Positions 7,982-16,112 of a stretch of DNA of 64,000 bases are shown in pieces (the stretch's first letter is position 1; each line of letters starts with the position of its first letter). The translations under genes were made by a program, and so were the position numbers. The stretch is from the NCBI RefSeq assembly GCF_023507705.1, contig NZ_JALBGD010000004.1:447856-511855 (forward strand). Direction: 5' to 3'. Below the pieces are notes generated by a model. The model had not been told where the DNA came from. It did not search any database and saw nothing but the letters and a program-made list of their open reading frames with translations. The stretch comes from Stappia sp. WLB 29. GTDB lineage: Bacteria > Pseudomonadota > Alphaproteobacteria > Rhizobiales > Stappiaceae.

Positions 7982-9028
7982 TCAGGGCGCGGCGGACGTC
8001 TCGCCGTTGTTTTTCACGTCGTTTTCCGCCCCGTGGCGGATCGGCTGCGCCAACACCTGAACCCGGCCGGCAAAGATCTCCGGCAGCCGGACGGGCGCCT
8101 CCTCGATGGAAATCGGCGCCGAGATCAGCACGTCGAGCGCCGGGTCACGCAGAAGTGACAGGGCCGTCTCCATGCGCCGGCGATAGGTCCAGCGCGCCTG
8201 TCGGTCGGGCGGCAGGCTGCCGACCTGGCTGGAGCGCAGCGTCAGCCGCCGGCTGTGGAAGCCGCCGCCCAGATGCGCGGTAACGGGCTTGGCGCCGTAC
8301 CAGCTCATCTCCACCACCTTCGCCTCGCGTCCGGCCAGGGAAAGTGCGGTGTCGAGGCCGGAGGGGTGGCCGCTGGTGTGGAAGACGAGATCCTGCTCGG
8401 GCGGCGCTTCGCCCGGCAGCGCAAACCCTGCGCCGAGCGCGCGGGCGCAGGGTTCCTTCGCCGGATCCGTGTCGACGACCGTCACCCGTGTGCCGGGCAG
8501 GCGGGTGGCCAGATAGGCGACCAGCAGCCCGACGACCCCGCCTCCGACCACGGCAACGTGATCTCCCGGTGAGGCGCCGCCGTCCCATAACCCGTTGAGC
8601 GCGGTCTCCATGTTGGCCGCCAGGATCGCCCGCACCGCGGGCACGCCGCCTGGAACCGGCACGGCGGCGGAACCGGAAACGGCGAAATGGGTTTGGTGGG
8701 GATGGAGAACGAAAACGGTTTCGCCGGTTCGGGCCGGATCGCCCTCGACGATTTCGCCGACACAGGCGTAGCCATACTTGACCGGGAAGGGGAAATCCCC
8801 CTCCTGGAACGGCGCGCGCATGCGCTGCCATTCGCTTTCCGGCACCGCTCCGGTGAACACAAGCCGCTCGGTTCCAAGGCTCACGCCGCTCCACAAAGTG
8901 CGAACCAGCACTTCGTCCCCAGCCGGCCTCCGCACATCCTGCGGGCGCAATTCCAGCGTTTCCGGACCCGTGGTCCAGAGCGCTTGTGCGTTGCAAGAAA
9001 ATTTATTCGGCATGCTGCGCTGCGTCAC
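7982..9028 (-). CDS. Medium-chain dehydrogenase/reductase (zinc-type alcohol dehydrogenase-like)
   Basis: A 348-residue MDR-family oxidoreductase. The nucleotide fold is marked by HVAVVGGGVVGLLVAYLA (residues 157-174) with an acidic VVDTD at the end of beta2, which favours NAD. The N-terminal part (SGVSLGTERLVFTG, MRAPFQEGDFPFPVKYGYACVGEI) matches a subgroup without the classical GHE catalytic-zinc site and lacking the four-cysteine structural-zinc loop; bacteriochlorophyll BchC has a similar N-terminal block. The GTG at 9028 is chosen because AAGGAGG lies four bases upstream, whereas the ATG at 9013 would be 19 bases away. It is the first gene of the pterin-synthase-like operon, 112 bases ahead of the next gene. 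Confidence 0.85.
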   Translation of the reverse strand: MTQRSMPNKFSCNAQALWTTGPETLELRPQDVRRPAGDEVLVRTLWSGVSLGTERLVFTGAVPESEWQRMRAPFQEGDFPFPVKYGYACVGEIVEGDPARTGETVFVLHPHQTHFAVSGSAAVPVPGGVPAVRAILAANMETALNGLWDGGASPGDHVAVVGGGVVGLLVAYLATRLPGTRVTVVDTDPAKEPCARALGAGFALPGEAPPEQDLVFHTSGHPSGLDTALSLAGREAKVVEMSWYGAKPVTAHLGGGFHSRRLTLRSSQVGSLPPDRQARWTYRRRMETALSLLRDPALDVLISAPISIEEAPVRLPEIFAGRVQVLAQPIRHGAENDVKNNGETSAAP

Positions 9029-9118
9029 AAATCCTCCTTAGTCCGGGGCAACGTATAGCGCAACAGACGGAGCTGGGCATCCGCTATCGCCGACCATCTG
9101 TTTACGAGGTTGTGTTTC

Positions 9119-11011
9119 ATGTTCCAGAGCAGGTTGCCGACTTACCTCACACCGGATTCCTCCGGCAACGGCGTCATTGCGCCGTCCCCGGACCTTCACC
9201 AGGCTGCGCCCGCCGATGCCGCAAGGCTCGCGCGCCGGCGCGCCGTGTTCGCCACCCTCGTGCTCGCCACCATCGCCGGTTTGACCGCGCTGCTGGGCCT
9301 CGCCTTTTCCGGCGACGGCGGCATCACCTGGGCCGAGTGGCTGATGATCGGCTGCTTCCTGCTGACCTTGCCCTGGACGGCAATCGGCTTCTGGAATGCG
9401 GTGATCGGCCTGTCGGTCATGCGCCTGTCGCGCGACCCGCTCGCCGCCGTCTCGACCCTGCGTCCGGGCGATGCCGCCCGCGACAGCACCGCCTCGACCG
9501 CCATTCTGTCCTGCATCCGAAACGAGGATGTGGAGGACGTCGCCGCCTCGCTGGACGCGATGGCGGCGGACCTGGTGCGCTCGGGCCGCTCCGCCGGCTT
9601 CACGCTCTATGTCCTCAGCGACACCAATGTCGAGGAGATCGCCGACCGCGAGGAGCGCGCCTTTGCCGAACTGGCCGCGCGCTGGGAGGGCCGCCTTCCG
9701 GTGCTCTACCGCCGCCGGTCGGAGAATCCAGGCTTCAAGGCCGGCAACATCCGCGACTTCCTCGACCGCTGGGGCGCCGCGCACGACTATGCCATCGTGC
9801 TCGATGCCGACAGCTTCATGTCGGCCAATACGATGCTCGACATGGTCGCGCGCATGGACGCAAACCCGCGCGTCGGCATCCTGCAGACGCTGGTCGTCGG
9901 CATGCCGACCACCAGCGCCTTCGCCCGCATCTTCCAGTTCGGCATGCGCCTCGGCATGCGCTCCTACACGCTGGGCAGTGCCTGGTGGCAGGGCGATTGC
10001 GGTCCCTATTGGGGCCACAACGCGATCCTGCGGGTGGCGCCTTTCGCCGAGCACTGCCATCTGCCGAAGCTGCCGGGCAAGGGCCCGCTCTCCGGCTGGG
10101 TGCTGAGTCACGACCAGGTCGAGGCGGTCCTGATGCGCCGCGCCGGTTACGAGGTGCGCGTGCTTCCCGTCGAGGGCGAGAGCTTCGAGGAGAACCCGCC
10201 CAACATGCTGGAGTTCATCCGCCGCGAGCTGCGCTGGTGCCAGGGCAATCTCCAGTACATCAAGCTGCTCGGCCTGCCGGATCTCAAGCCGGTCAGCCGC
10301 GTCCAGCTGTTCCTGGCGATCCTGATGTTCGTCTCCGCTCCGGCCTGGCTGACCTTCATGGCGACCGGCGCGGTGCTGGTGGCCTTCGGCAGCGGCGAAC
10401 TGATCCGGTTCGATATGACGGCGGGCTTCGCGCTCTTCGTCATCGTCGTGACGATGATCTTCGCGCCGAAGATCTCCACCTTCCTCGACATCCTGGCCGA
10501 CAGGAAGCTGCGAACCGCCTTTGGCGGCGGCCTGCGCGTTACGGCAAGCTGGGTGACCGAGCTGGTCTTCTCCATGCTGATGGCGCCGATCATCGCGGTT
10601 GCCGTCACGCTCTTCGTCGCTGGCCTGCCCTTCGGCAAGGCCATCGGCTGGGGTGCGCAGATCCGCGACAACCGCACCCTGCCGCTCGGCCTGTGCGCCT
10701 CCAAGCTGTGGCCGCAGACCCTGTTCGGCCTGGCCGGCTTCGTGTGGGCCTTCGCCTTCACCCCGGATCTGGTCTGGCCGCTGCTGCCGGTCATTCTCGG
10801 CCCGGCTTTCGCCGTGCCGCTGGCCCGCCTGACCTCCGGCGACACCGCCGGCCGTCTGGCGCTTGCCTCGCATCTGTGGCGTTTGCCGGAGGAGGTCACG
10901 CCGGCCGACTGCCTGCTGCCGCTGCGGCTTCCCGCCCATGCCTCGCTCGGCGTCTCCTTCGGCGGAGCGCACGGCGGCATGGCGCCGGATCTCGCCCGCG
11001 CCGACGGCTGA
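9119..11011 (+). CDS. mdoH: Glucans biosynthesis glucosyltransferase H
   Basis: A 630-residue inner-membrane GT2 enzyme that polymerises UDP-glucose into the backbone of osmoregulated periplasmic glucans. GT2 motifs are seen: SCIRNEDVEDV, Asp229-x-Asp231 (VLDADSF), GDCGPYWGHNA and the processive (R/Q)-x-x-R-W-type block ELRWCQGN. Transmembrane helices flank the catalytic domain (residues 43-63, 73-101, and several from about 395 on). Alphaproteobacterial members are shorter than the 847-residue E. coli protein, and this length fits them. The ATG at 9119 has GAGG nine bases upstream. The usual partner mdoG is not adjacent; opgC, which substitutes these glucans, is 6.6 kb downstream. Confidence 0.93.
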   Translation: MFQSRLPTYLTPDSSGNGVIAPSPDLHQAAPADAARLARRRAVFATLVLATIAGLTALLGLAFSGDGGITWAEWLMIGCFLLTLPWTAIGFWNAVIGLSVMRLSRDPLAAVSTLRPGDAARDSTASTAILSCIRNEDVEDVAASLDAMAADLVRSGRSAGFTLYVLSDTNVEEIADREERAFAELAARWEGRLPVLYRRRSENPGFKAGNIRDFLDRWGAAHDYAIVLDADSFMSANTMLDMVARMDANPRVGILQTLVVGMPTTSAFARIFQFGMRLGMRSYTLGSAWWQGDCGPYWGHNAILRVAPFAEHCHLPKLPGKGPLSGWVLSHDQVEAVLMRRAGYEVRVLPVEGESFEENPPNMLEFIRRELRWCQGNLQYIKLLGLPDLKPVSRVQLFLAILMFVSAPAWLTFMATGAVLVAFGSGELIRFDMTAGFALFVIVVTMIFAPKISTFLDILADRKLRTAFGGGLRVTASWVTELVFSMLMAPIIAVAVTLFVAGLPFGKAIGWGAQIRDNRTLPLGLCASKLWPQTLFGLAGFVWAFAFTPDLVWPLLPVILGPAFAVPLARLTSGDTAGRLALASHLWRLPEEVTPADCLLPLRLPAHASLGVSFGGAHGGMAPDLARADG

Positions 11012-11028
11012 ACCTGCGACCGCGTCCC

Positions 11029-11065
11029 GGCGGATCACTCCGGCCTCGCGCTGCGGTGATCCGCC
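11029..11065 (+). terminator. Strong hairpin after mdoH
   Basis: A perfect 10-base-pair stem, GGCGGATCAC (11029-11038) with GTGATCCGCC (11056-11065), 18 bases after the mdoH stop. There is no run of T after it, so it may slow transcription or protect the 3' end rather than act as a classical intrinsic terminator. Confidence 0.5.
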
Positions 11066-11167
11066 GTGCCCGTCCTGTCGCGGGCCGTTGATTTGAGCGG
11101 ATCGGGCCTTTGCGGCACGTTGGTCCTCGCCGCCGGGCGCATCGTCCGGCCACGGGAGACAGATGCC

Positions 11168-11662
11168 ATGCAATCTCATGCCGCTCCGGCCAACGCCGCC
11201 GCCCGCTTCTTTCCGCCGCTCACCCTGGCGACCTTTGTCACCGCCCTCATCGCCGGCGCGCTCGCCGACGCCACTTGGGAGGTCTGGGCCAGGGTCGTCA
11301 CGCCGCTCTGGGTCGGCGGTCCGCTGCAGCCGGCGGCGCTCGTCCAGTCGGTCTTCGGCTTCAACAGCTTCGCCCTTGCCGAGGTGATCCACCTCGTCGT
11401 CGGCGTGGTGTTCTATCCGCTCGGCTATCTCTTCATCGCAAAACCCATCGCCGACCGGTTCCTGCCGTTCCTGCCCTGGCCCGTCGTGGCGCTGGGCTAT
11501 GGCGTCGGCCTGTGGATCTTCGCGCTCTACATCATGGCGCACCTCTTCGCCGGCCTGCCGCCCTTCCTGAACTTCATCACCTTGACCTGGGCCTCGCTCA
11601 TCGGTCACCTGCTGTTCGGGCTGGTCGTCGGCATCGTGGTGCGCTGGCGGATGCCGGCGTGA
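11168..11662 (+). CDS. Four-helix membrane protein of unknown function
   Basis: A 164-residue protein I do not recognise. Four hydrophobic segments are visible at roughly residues 17-36, 60-82, 98-121 and 132-157, with short loops and few charges. Tryptophan and proline are common in the loops (VWARVVTPLWVGGP, FLPFLPWP). The start at 11168 has GGGAG nine bases upstream. It follows mdoH on the same strand but a strong hairpin separates them, so cotranscription is uncertain. The downstream gene begins 43 bases later. No catalytic motif, cysteine pair or heme-binding His pair stands out; a role in the cytoplasmic membrane is all that can be said. Confidence 0.72.
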   Translation: MQSHAAPANAAARFFPPLTLATFVTALIAGALADATWEVWARVVTPLWVGGPLQPAALVQSVFGFNSFALAEVIHLVVGVVFYPLGYLFIAKPIADRFLPFLPWPVVALGYGVGLWIFALYIMAHLFAGLPPFLNFITLTWASLIGHLLFGLVVGIVVRWRMPA

Positions 11663-11705
11663 GCCGCCGCCGCTCCGCTCACCCGCCATTCTGTCACGAG
11701 GTGAA

Positions 11706-12998
11706 ATGACGTCCTCCGATACCTCTTCTCCTCCTGCCGCCCCGGTTTCCGGCGGCAGGGGACCGCTTTACGGGGTGAAGGTGCTCGACCTGTCGCGCAT
11801 CCTCGCCGGCCCCACCGCCACCCAGCTGCTCGGCGATCTCGGGGCCGATGTGGTCAAGGTCGAGCGGCCGGGCAGCGGCGACGACACCCGCGGCTGGGGG
11901 CCGCCCTTCCTGCGCGATGCGGACGGCAACGAGACCCGCGAAAGCGCCTATTACCTCTCCTCCAACCGCAACAAGCGTTCGCTCGCCGTCGACCTGTCGA
12001 GCGAGCCGGGCGTGGCCCTGGTGCGCCGGCTGGCGCGCCGGGCAGATGTGCTGGTGGAGAATTTCAAGGTCGGCGACCTTGCCCGCCGCGGGCTCGGCTA
12101 CGAGGCGCTGTCGGCGGAAAATCCCGGCCTCGTCTATTGCTCGATCTCCGGCTTCGGTCAGGACGGGCCCTATGCCCACCGGGCCGGCTACGACTTTCTC
12201 ATCCAGGGCATGGGCGGGCTGATGTCGCTCACCGGCCGTCCGGACGCGGAGGGCGGCGAGCCGACCAAGGCCGGCGTCGGCATCGCCGACGTCATGTGCG
12301 GCATGTATGCCTCCAGCGCCATTCTCGCCGCGCTGCATCACCGCAATGCCACCGGCGAGGGCCAGTATCTCGACATCGCCCTGTTCGACACCCAGGTCGC
12401 CTGGCTGATCAACCAGGGCGTCGCCTGTCTCACCGACGGCAACGTGCCGCCGCGCCGGGGCAACGCCCATCCCACCATCGTGCCTTACAACGCCTATCCG
12501 GCCCGCGACGGGTCCTTCATCCTCGCCGTCGGCAACGATGCGCAATTCGCCCGCTTCTGCGAGGTGGCAGGCAGGCCGGAGCTCGCCCGCGACCCGCGCT
12601 TTGCCCGCAACGCCGACCGGGTGCGCAACCGGCTGGAGCTGGAGCCGGAGGTCGAGCGGCTGACGGCGACGCGCGACCGCGCCGACTGGATCGCCGCGCT
12701 GGAGGCGGTCGGCGTGCCCTGCGGCCCGATCAACGATGTCGGCGAGGTCTTCGCCGATCCGCAGGCCGTCCACCGCGGCATGCGCATCGAGATGGAGCAC
12801 CCGCTCGGCCCCGACGGCCACGTCGCGCTGATCGGCAACCCGCTGAAGCTCTCGCGCACCCCCGTCACCTATCGCCATGCCCCGCCGCGCCTCGGCGAGG
12901 GCGGCAGCGAGGTGCTGGCCGAATGGCTCGGCGAGGACGACACTGGCATCCGGGCGCTCGCGGCAAGCGGCGCCATCGCACTGGCGGAGGCGGAATGA
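11706..12998 (+). CDS. CaiB/BaiF-type (family III) CoA-transferase
   Basis: A 430-residue family III CoA-transferase. The opening GVKVLDLSRILAGPTATQLLGDLGADVVKVE block is the family hallmark; NRNKRSLAVDL and SGFGQDGPYAHRAGYDFLIQ follow in the usual order. The catalytic aspartate is expected in the GVGIADVMCGMYA block (Asp near residue 198). Family members move CoA between carboxylic acids through an aspartyl-CoA anhydride. The start ATG is preceded by GAGG. Its stop overlaps the start of the next gene by four bases (ATGA), coupling it to a thiamine-diphosphate enzyme. The pair resembles formyl-CoA transferase with oxalyl-CoA decarboxylase in layout, but the partner is not a clear Oxc, so the carboxylate used is unknown. 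Confidence 0.9.
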   Translation: MTSSDTSSPPAAPVSGGRGPLYGVKVLDLSRILAGPTATQLLGDLGADVVKVERPGSGDDTRGWGPPFLRDADGNETRESAYYLSSNRNKRSLAVDLSSEPGVALVRRLARRADVLVENFKVGDLARRGLGYEALSAENPGLVYCSISGFGQDGPYAHRAGYDFLIQGMGGLMSLTGRPDAEGGEPTKAGVGIADVMCGMYASSAILAALHHRNATGEGQYLDIALFDTQVAWLINQGVACLTDGNVPPRRGNAHPTIVPYNAYPARDGSFILAVGNDAQFARFCEVAGRPELARDPRFARNADRVRNRLELEPEVERLTATRDRADWIAALEAVGVPCGPINDVGEVFADPQAVHRGMRIEMEHPLGPDGHVALIGNPLKLSRTPVTYRHAPPRLGEGGSEVLAEWLGEDDTGIRALAASGAIALAEAE

Positions 12999-14626
12999 GC
13001 GGGACGGGAGCGGACTTCATCGCCGCAAAGCTGCGGCAGGCCGGCTGCACCCATGCCTTCGGCATGCCGGGCGGCGAGGTTCTGGCCCTGATGGGCGCGC
13101 TGGAGGAGGCGGGCATCGCCTTCCAACTGGTCAAGCACGAGAATGCCGGCGGCTTCATGGGCGAGGGCGTCTGGCATGCGCAGGCCCGCGCCGGGCGCGA
13201 TGCTCCCGCCGTCCTGCTCGCCACGCTCGGGCCCGGGGTTGCCAACGCGGTCAACGTGGTCGCCAACGCGCTGCAGGACCGGGTGCCGCTCGTCTTCCTG
13301 ACCGGCTGCGTCGATGCCCGCGAGGCGGAAACCTACACCCACCAGGTCTTTGACCACGGCGCCCTGCTGCGCCCCGTGGTCAAGGCGAGCTTCCGCGCCG
13401 CCCCCGGCGCGCTGGGGGCGATGATGGACAAGGCGATCCTCACCGCGCTGGACGGCCAGCCCGGCCCGGTCCATGTCGATGTGCCCATCGGCATTGCGGA
13501 AGGGGCCTGCGGGGAGCAGCTGGCCTCCCTGCCGCCGCGCGTCGTGCCGCGCGATCTTTTCCCCACGGGGCCTTCTCTGGAGGCGGCGCGCGCGCTGCTT
13601 GCGCGCGCCGAGCGTCCCATCGCCATTGCCGGTGTCGACGCGGTCAACGAGCATGCGGGCGCGGCCGTCGCCGACTTCTGCCGGGCGCACAACGTGCCGC
13701 TCGTCACCAGCTACAAGGCCAAGGGCCTGCTCGACGAGAGCGATCCGCTGGCGCTGGGCGGTGCGGGCCTCTCGCCGCGCGCCGACGCGCATCTGCTGCC
13801 GCTGCTGGCGGCCTCCGACTGCATCCTGCTCCTCGGCTACGACCCGATCGAGATGCGCATCAACTGGCGAAACCCCTGGCCGGCCGATGCGCCGGTGGTG
13901 GAAATCGCAGCCAGCCCGCGCCGGCACGGCATGCATGCCGTCCGCCATCTCCTGCCCTGCGGGGTTGCGCCGGCGCTTGCCGCTCTGGGGCAGGGAATCG
14001 CGCCGCGCGCCACCTGGCCGGGCGGGGAGATCGCGGCGGCCCGCACAGCGCTCGCCGCCCAGTTCGCGGCCGAGCCTTCGGGCTGGGGGCCGGCCGCGGT
14101 CTTCCATACCCTGCGCGATGTTCTGCCGGCGCAGACGGTGGCGACCGCCGACAGCGGCGCCCATCGCATTCTGGTCTCGCAGATCTGGCGGGCCGGCTTC
14201 CCGCGCGCCATGCTGCAGTCCTCGGCCCTGTGCACCATGGCCTGCGCCCTGCCGCTCGGCATCGGACATGCCATCGCCGAGCCGGAGCGTCCGGTCGTCG
14301 TCTTCGTCGGCGATGCGGGGTTGGAGATGGGGCTCGGCGAACTCGCCACCTTGCGGGACCTGCGCCTTCCGGTCCTCGTCTGCGTGCTGGTCGACGAAAG
14401 CCTTGCGCTCATCGAGCTGAAGCAGCGCGCAAGCCAGCGCCCCAATGTCGGCGTCGACTTTGCCGGCACGGACTTTCCGGCCCTTGCCCGAGCGCTCGGC
14501 GGCCATGGCGTCTGGGTGGACGATGCCGAAACGCTCGCCCGCGAGGCGCAGGCGGCGCTCTCCCGCGACACTTATACCCTGCTCGCCTGCCGCATCGGCC
14601 GGCGCGCCTATGACGGCAAGTTCTGA
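12995..14626 (+). CDS. Thiamine-diphosphate enzyme, acetolactate-synthase-like
   Basis: A 543-residue ThDP enzyme with the three-domain order of acetolactate synthase and related decarboxylases. The N-terminal PYR domain contains the expected cofactor-activating glutamate in VKHENAGGFMGEG (Glu near residue 50). The C-terminal PP domain has GDAGLEMGLGELATL in place of GDG and ends with VDES instead of the NN pair, about 27 residues on, so the metal and diphosphate site is altered: the Asp stays, the second Gly is Ala and the Asn ligand position carries Asp/Glu. It is translationally coupled (ATGA) to a CoA-transferase, suggesting a 2-oxo or 2-hydroxy acyl-CoA substrate. It is not ilvB: no ilvH is adjacent. 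Confidence 0.85.
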   Translation: MSGTGADFIAAKLRQAGCTHAFGMPGGEVLALMGALEEAGIAFQLVKHENAGGFMGEGVWHAQARAGRDAPAVLLATLGPGVANAVNVVANALQDRVPLVFLTGCVDAREAETYTHQVFDHGALLRPVVKASFRAAPGALGAMMDKAILTALDGQPGPVHVDVPIGIAEGACGEQLASLPPRVVPRDLFPTGPSLEAARALLARAERPIAIAGVDAVNEHAGAAVADFCRAHNVPLVTSYKAKGLLDESDPLALGGAGLSPRADAHLLPLLAASDCILLLGYDPIEMRINWRNPWPADAPVVEIAASPRRHGMHAVRHLLPCGVAPALAALGQGIAPRATWPGGEIAAARTALAAQFAAEPSGWGPAAVFHTLRDVLPAQTVATADSGAHRILVSQIWRAGFPRAMLQSSALCTMACALPLGIGHAIAEPERPVVVFVGDAGLEMGLGELATLRDLRLPVLVCVLVDESLALIELKQRASQRPNVGVDFAGTDFPALARALGGHGVWVDDAETLAREAQAALSRDTYTLLACRIGRRAYDGKF

Positions 14627-14674
14627 CGTGAAGAAAGAGGGGGCGGCGGGCGTTTCTGCTCGCCGCCGTCCGTC

Positions 14675-15835
14675 TCAGCCCATGCCGAGCTTCAGACGCA
14701 GGCGCGTGCCGACCAGGCTGCCCATGAAGCCGAAGACCAGCCACAGCCAGCCGTGCAGCGAGCCGGAGGCGATGCCGCCGAGATAGGCGCCGATGTTGCA
14801 GCCATAGGCGAGCCTTGCGCCGTAGCCCATCAAGAGGCCGCCGAGGATCGCGGTCGCAAGGTCGCGGCCGGACAGCTTCCACACCGGTGCGTATTTGCTG
14901 GCGAGCGCTGCCGCTGCCATCGCACCGAACAGGATGCCGAAATTCATCACCGAGGTGGCGTCGGCGAAGACCGAGGCCTCCAGCGCGCTCTGCTGCCACT
15001 GCCAGTAGGGCCAGTCGGTGACGGTGACGCCCAGGCCTTGCAGGATCTTGGCGCCCCACAGCGCAAAGCCCGATGTGATGCCCCAGGGGCGGCCGAGCAC
15101 GATGAAGGTGGCGATGCCGACCAGCGCGATGGCGACGGCGCCGGCTACCAGCGACCAGGGGCCGGTCAGGTAGGACACCGTGGCACGCGGCTCGGCAAGG
15201 CTGCCATGGGCGCGCTTTTCCATCCGCACGCTCCACAGTGCGATCAGCGCCAGCACGGCGGCGGTCGCGGCATAGGCGCCGAGCGGGCCGAACTCGCTCA
15301 CCAGCGAGACCGCCGGCAGGGTGGGGAGCTGGCCCCACAGGTGCATGTGCGGGGTCGCGGCGACCGAGCCGGCGATGAAGGCGGCCAGCGTCACCATCAT
15401 TCGGGTCGAGCCGCCTCCGGCGGTGAACAGCGTGCCGGAGGCGCAGCCGCCGCCGAGCTGCATGCCGATGCCGAAGGCGAAGGCGCCGAGGGCCGCGGCG
15501 ATACCGAAGGGAAACACGAAGCCGCCGGTCGGCATGCCGAAGGCGGCACCCCAGGCGATCAGCGGGAAGGAGACGGCCGAGGTCAGCAGGATCAGCAGGA
15601 ACTGCGCGCGCAATCCGCCGCCGCGCTTTTCCGTCACCAGCCGGCGCCAGGCTGCAGTGAAGCCGAAGCTGGCATGATAGAGCGCAAGACCGGCGAAGCC
15701 GCCGATCACGACGGCGGCACCGAGCCGCCAGCCGCCTGTGTTGGCGGCAAGGACCGCAACGGTTGCAAGGCCGGCGAGCGAAATCGCCAGCACGTTGCGG
15801 TTGGGGCCTGAGAGGGTTTGGGCAAGGCTTGTCAT
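14675..15835 (-). CDS. YeeE/YedE family transporter (thiosulfate/sulfur-compound permease)
   Basis: A 386-residue polytopic membrane protein with about nine to ten helices. The two family blocks with conserved cysteines are present: GGGCASGTLFTAGGGS near residue 130 and YGARLAYGCNIGAYLGGIASGS near residue 345. In the characterised homologue TsuA these cysteines relay thiosulfate through the membrane. The start is taken as ATG 15835; an in-frame GTG two codons upstream is also possible. It converges with the ThDP gene, 48 bases apart, and is monocistronic. No TusA or rhodanese gene is adjacent, so the sulfur compound moved is not defined by context. Confidence 0.88.
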   Translation of the reverse strand: MTSLAQTLSGPNRNVLAISLAGLATVAVLAANTGGWRLGAAVVIGGFAGLALYHASFGFTAAWRRLVTEKRGGGLRAQFLLILLTSAVSFPLIAWGAAFGMPTGGFVFPFGIAAALGAFAFGIGMQLGGGCASGTLFTAGGGSTRMMVTLAAFIAGSVAATPHMHLWGQLPTLPAVSLVSEFGPLGAYAATAAVLALIALWSVRMEKRAHGSLAEPRATVSYLTGPWSLVAGAVAIALVGIATFIVLGRPWGITSGFALWGAKILQGLGVTVTDWPYWQWQQSALEASVFADATSVMNFGILFGAMAAAALASKYAPVWKLSGRDLATAILGGLLMGYGARLAYGCNIGAYLGGIASGSLHGWLWLVFGFMGSLVGTRLRLKLGMG

Positions 15836-16112
15836 GGTCACTCATCTAGCGCGGGCGCGGCCTGTTGCGAAAGGTACCGCGTTCCTCGGCCGGCCGCAGC
15901 CGCGCAAATCCGGTTTCCCGGTTTCGCCGTCTTTGGAAGATACACCCCTTGATCGGGGAGCGGAGTACACGCCGGCCGCAAGCTTTTGTGTTTTGCTTGT
16001 CATCGGAGCCGGCGGGAAACTTCGGGGGCTGACAGGACCCACGTCCGCTGCCCGGCTCCTCTTCGCCGGTCCGCGGCAGGCGGCTGCAAGGCCGCCGGCA
16101 GGATGCGACGAG

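Noticed and set aside
9038..11689. Very long open frame opposite mdoH and its downstream gene
   Set aside because: Its translation is low-complexity Arg/Gly/Gln/His-rich sequence, a by-product of GC-rich third positions; the plus-strand genes have clear family motifs.
11706..14626. frc/oxc oxalate-degradation pair
   Set aside because: The ThDP enzyme lacks the oxalyl-CoA decarboxylase pattern in its cofactor block, so only the layout is similar.
12995..14626. ilvB (acetohydroxyacid synthase large subunit)
   Set aside because: GDG and NN motifs are altered, and no ilvH regulatory subunit follows.
15842..16042. 66-codon minus-strand frame upstream of the YeeE gene
   Set aside because: Arg/Pro/Ser-rich translation without family features; the region more likely holds promoters for the divergent genes.
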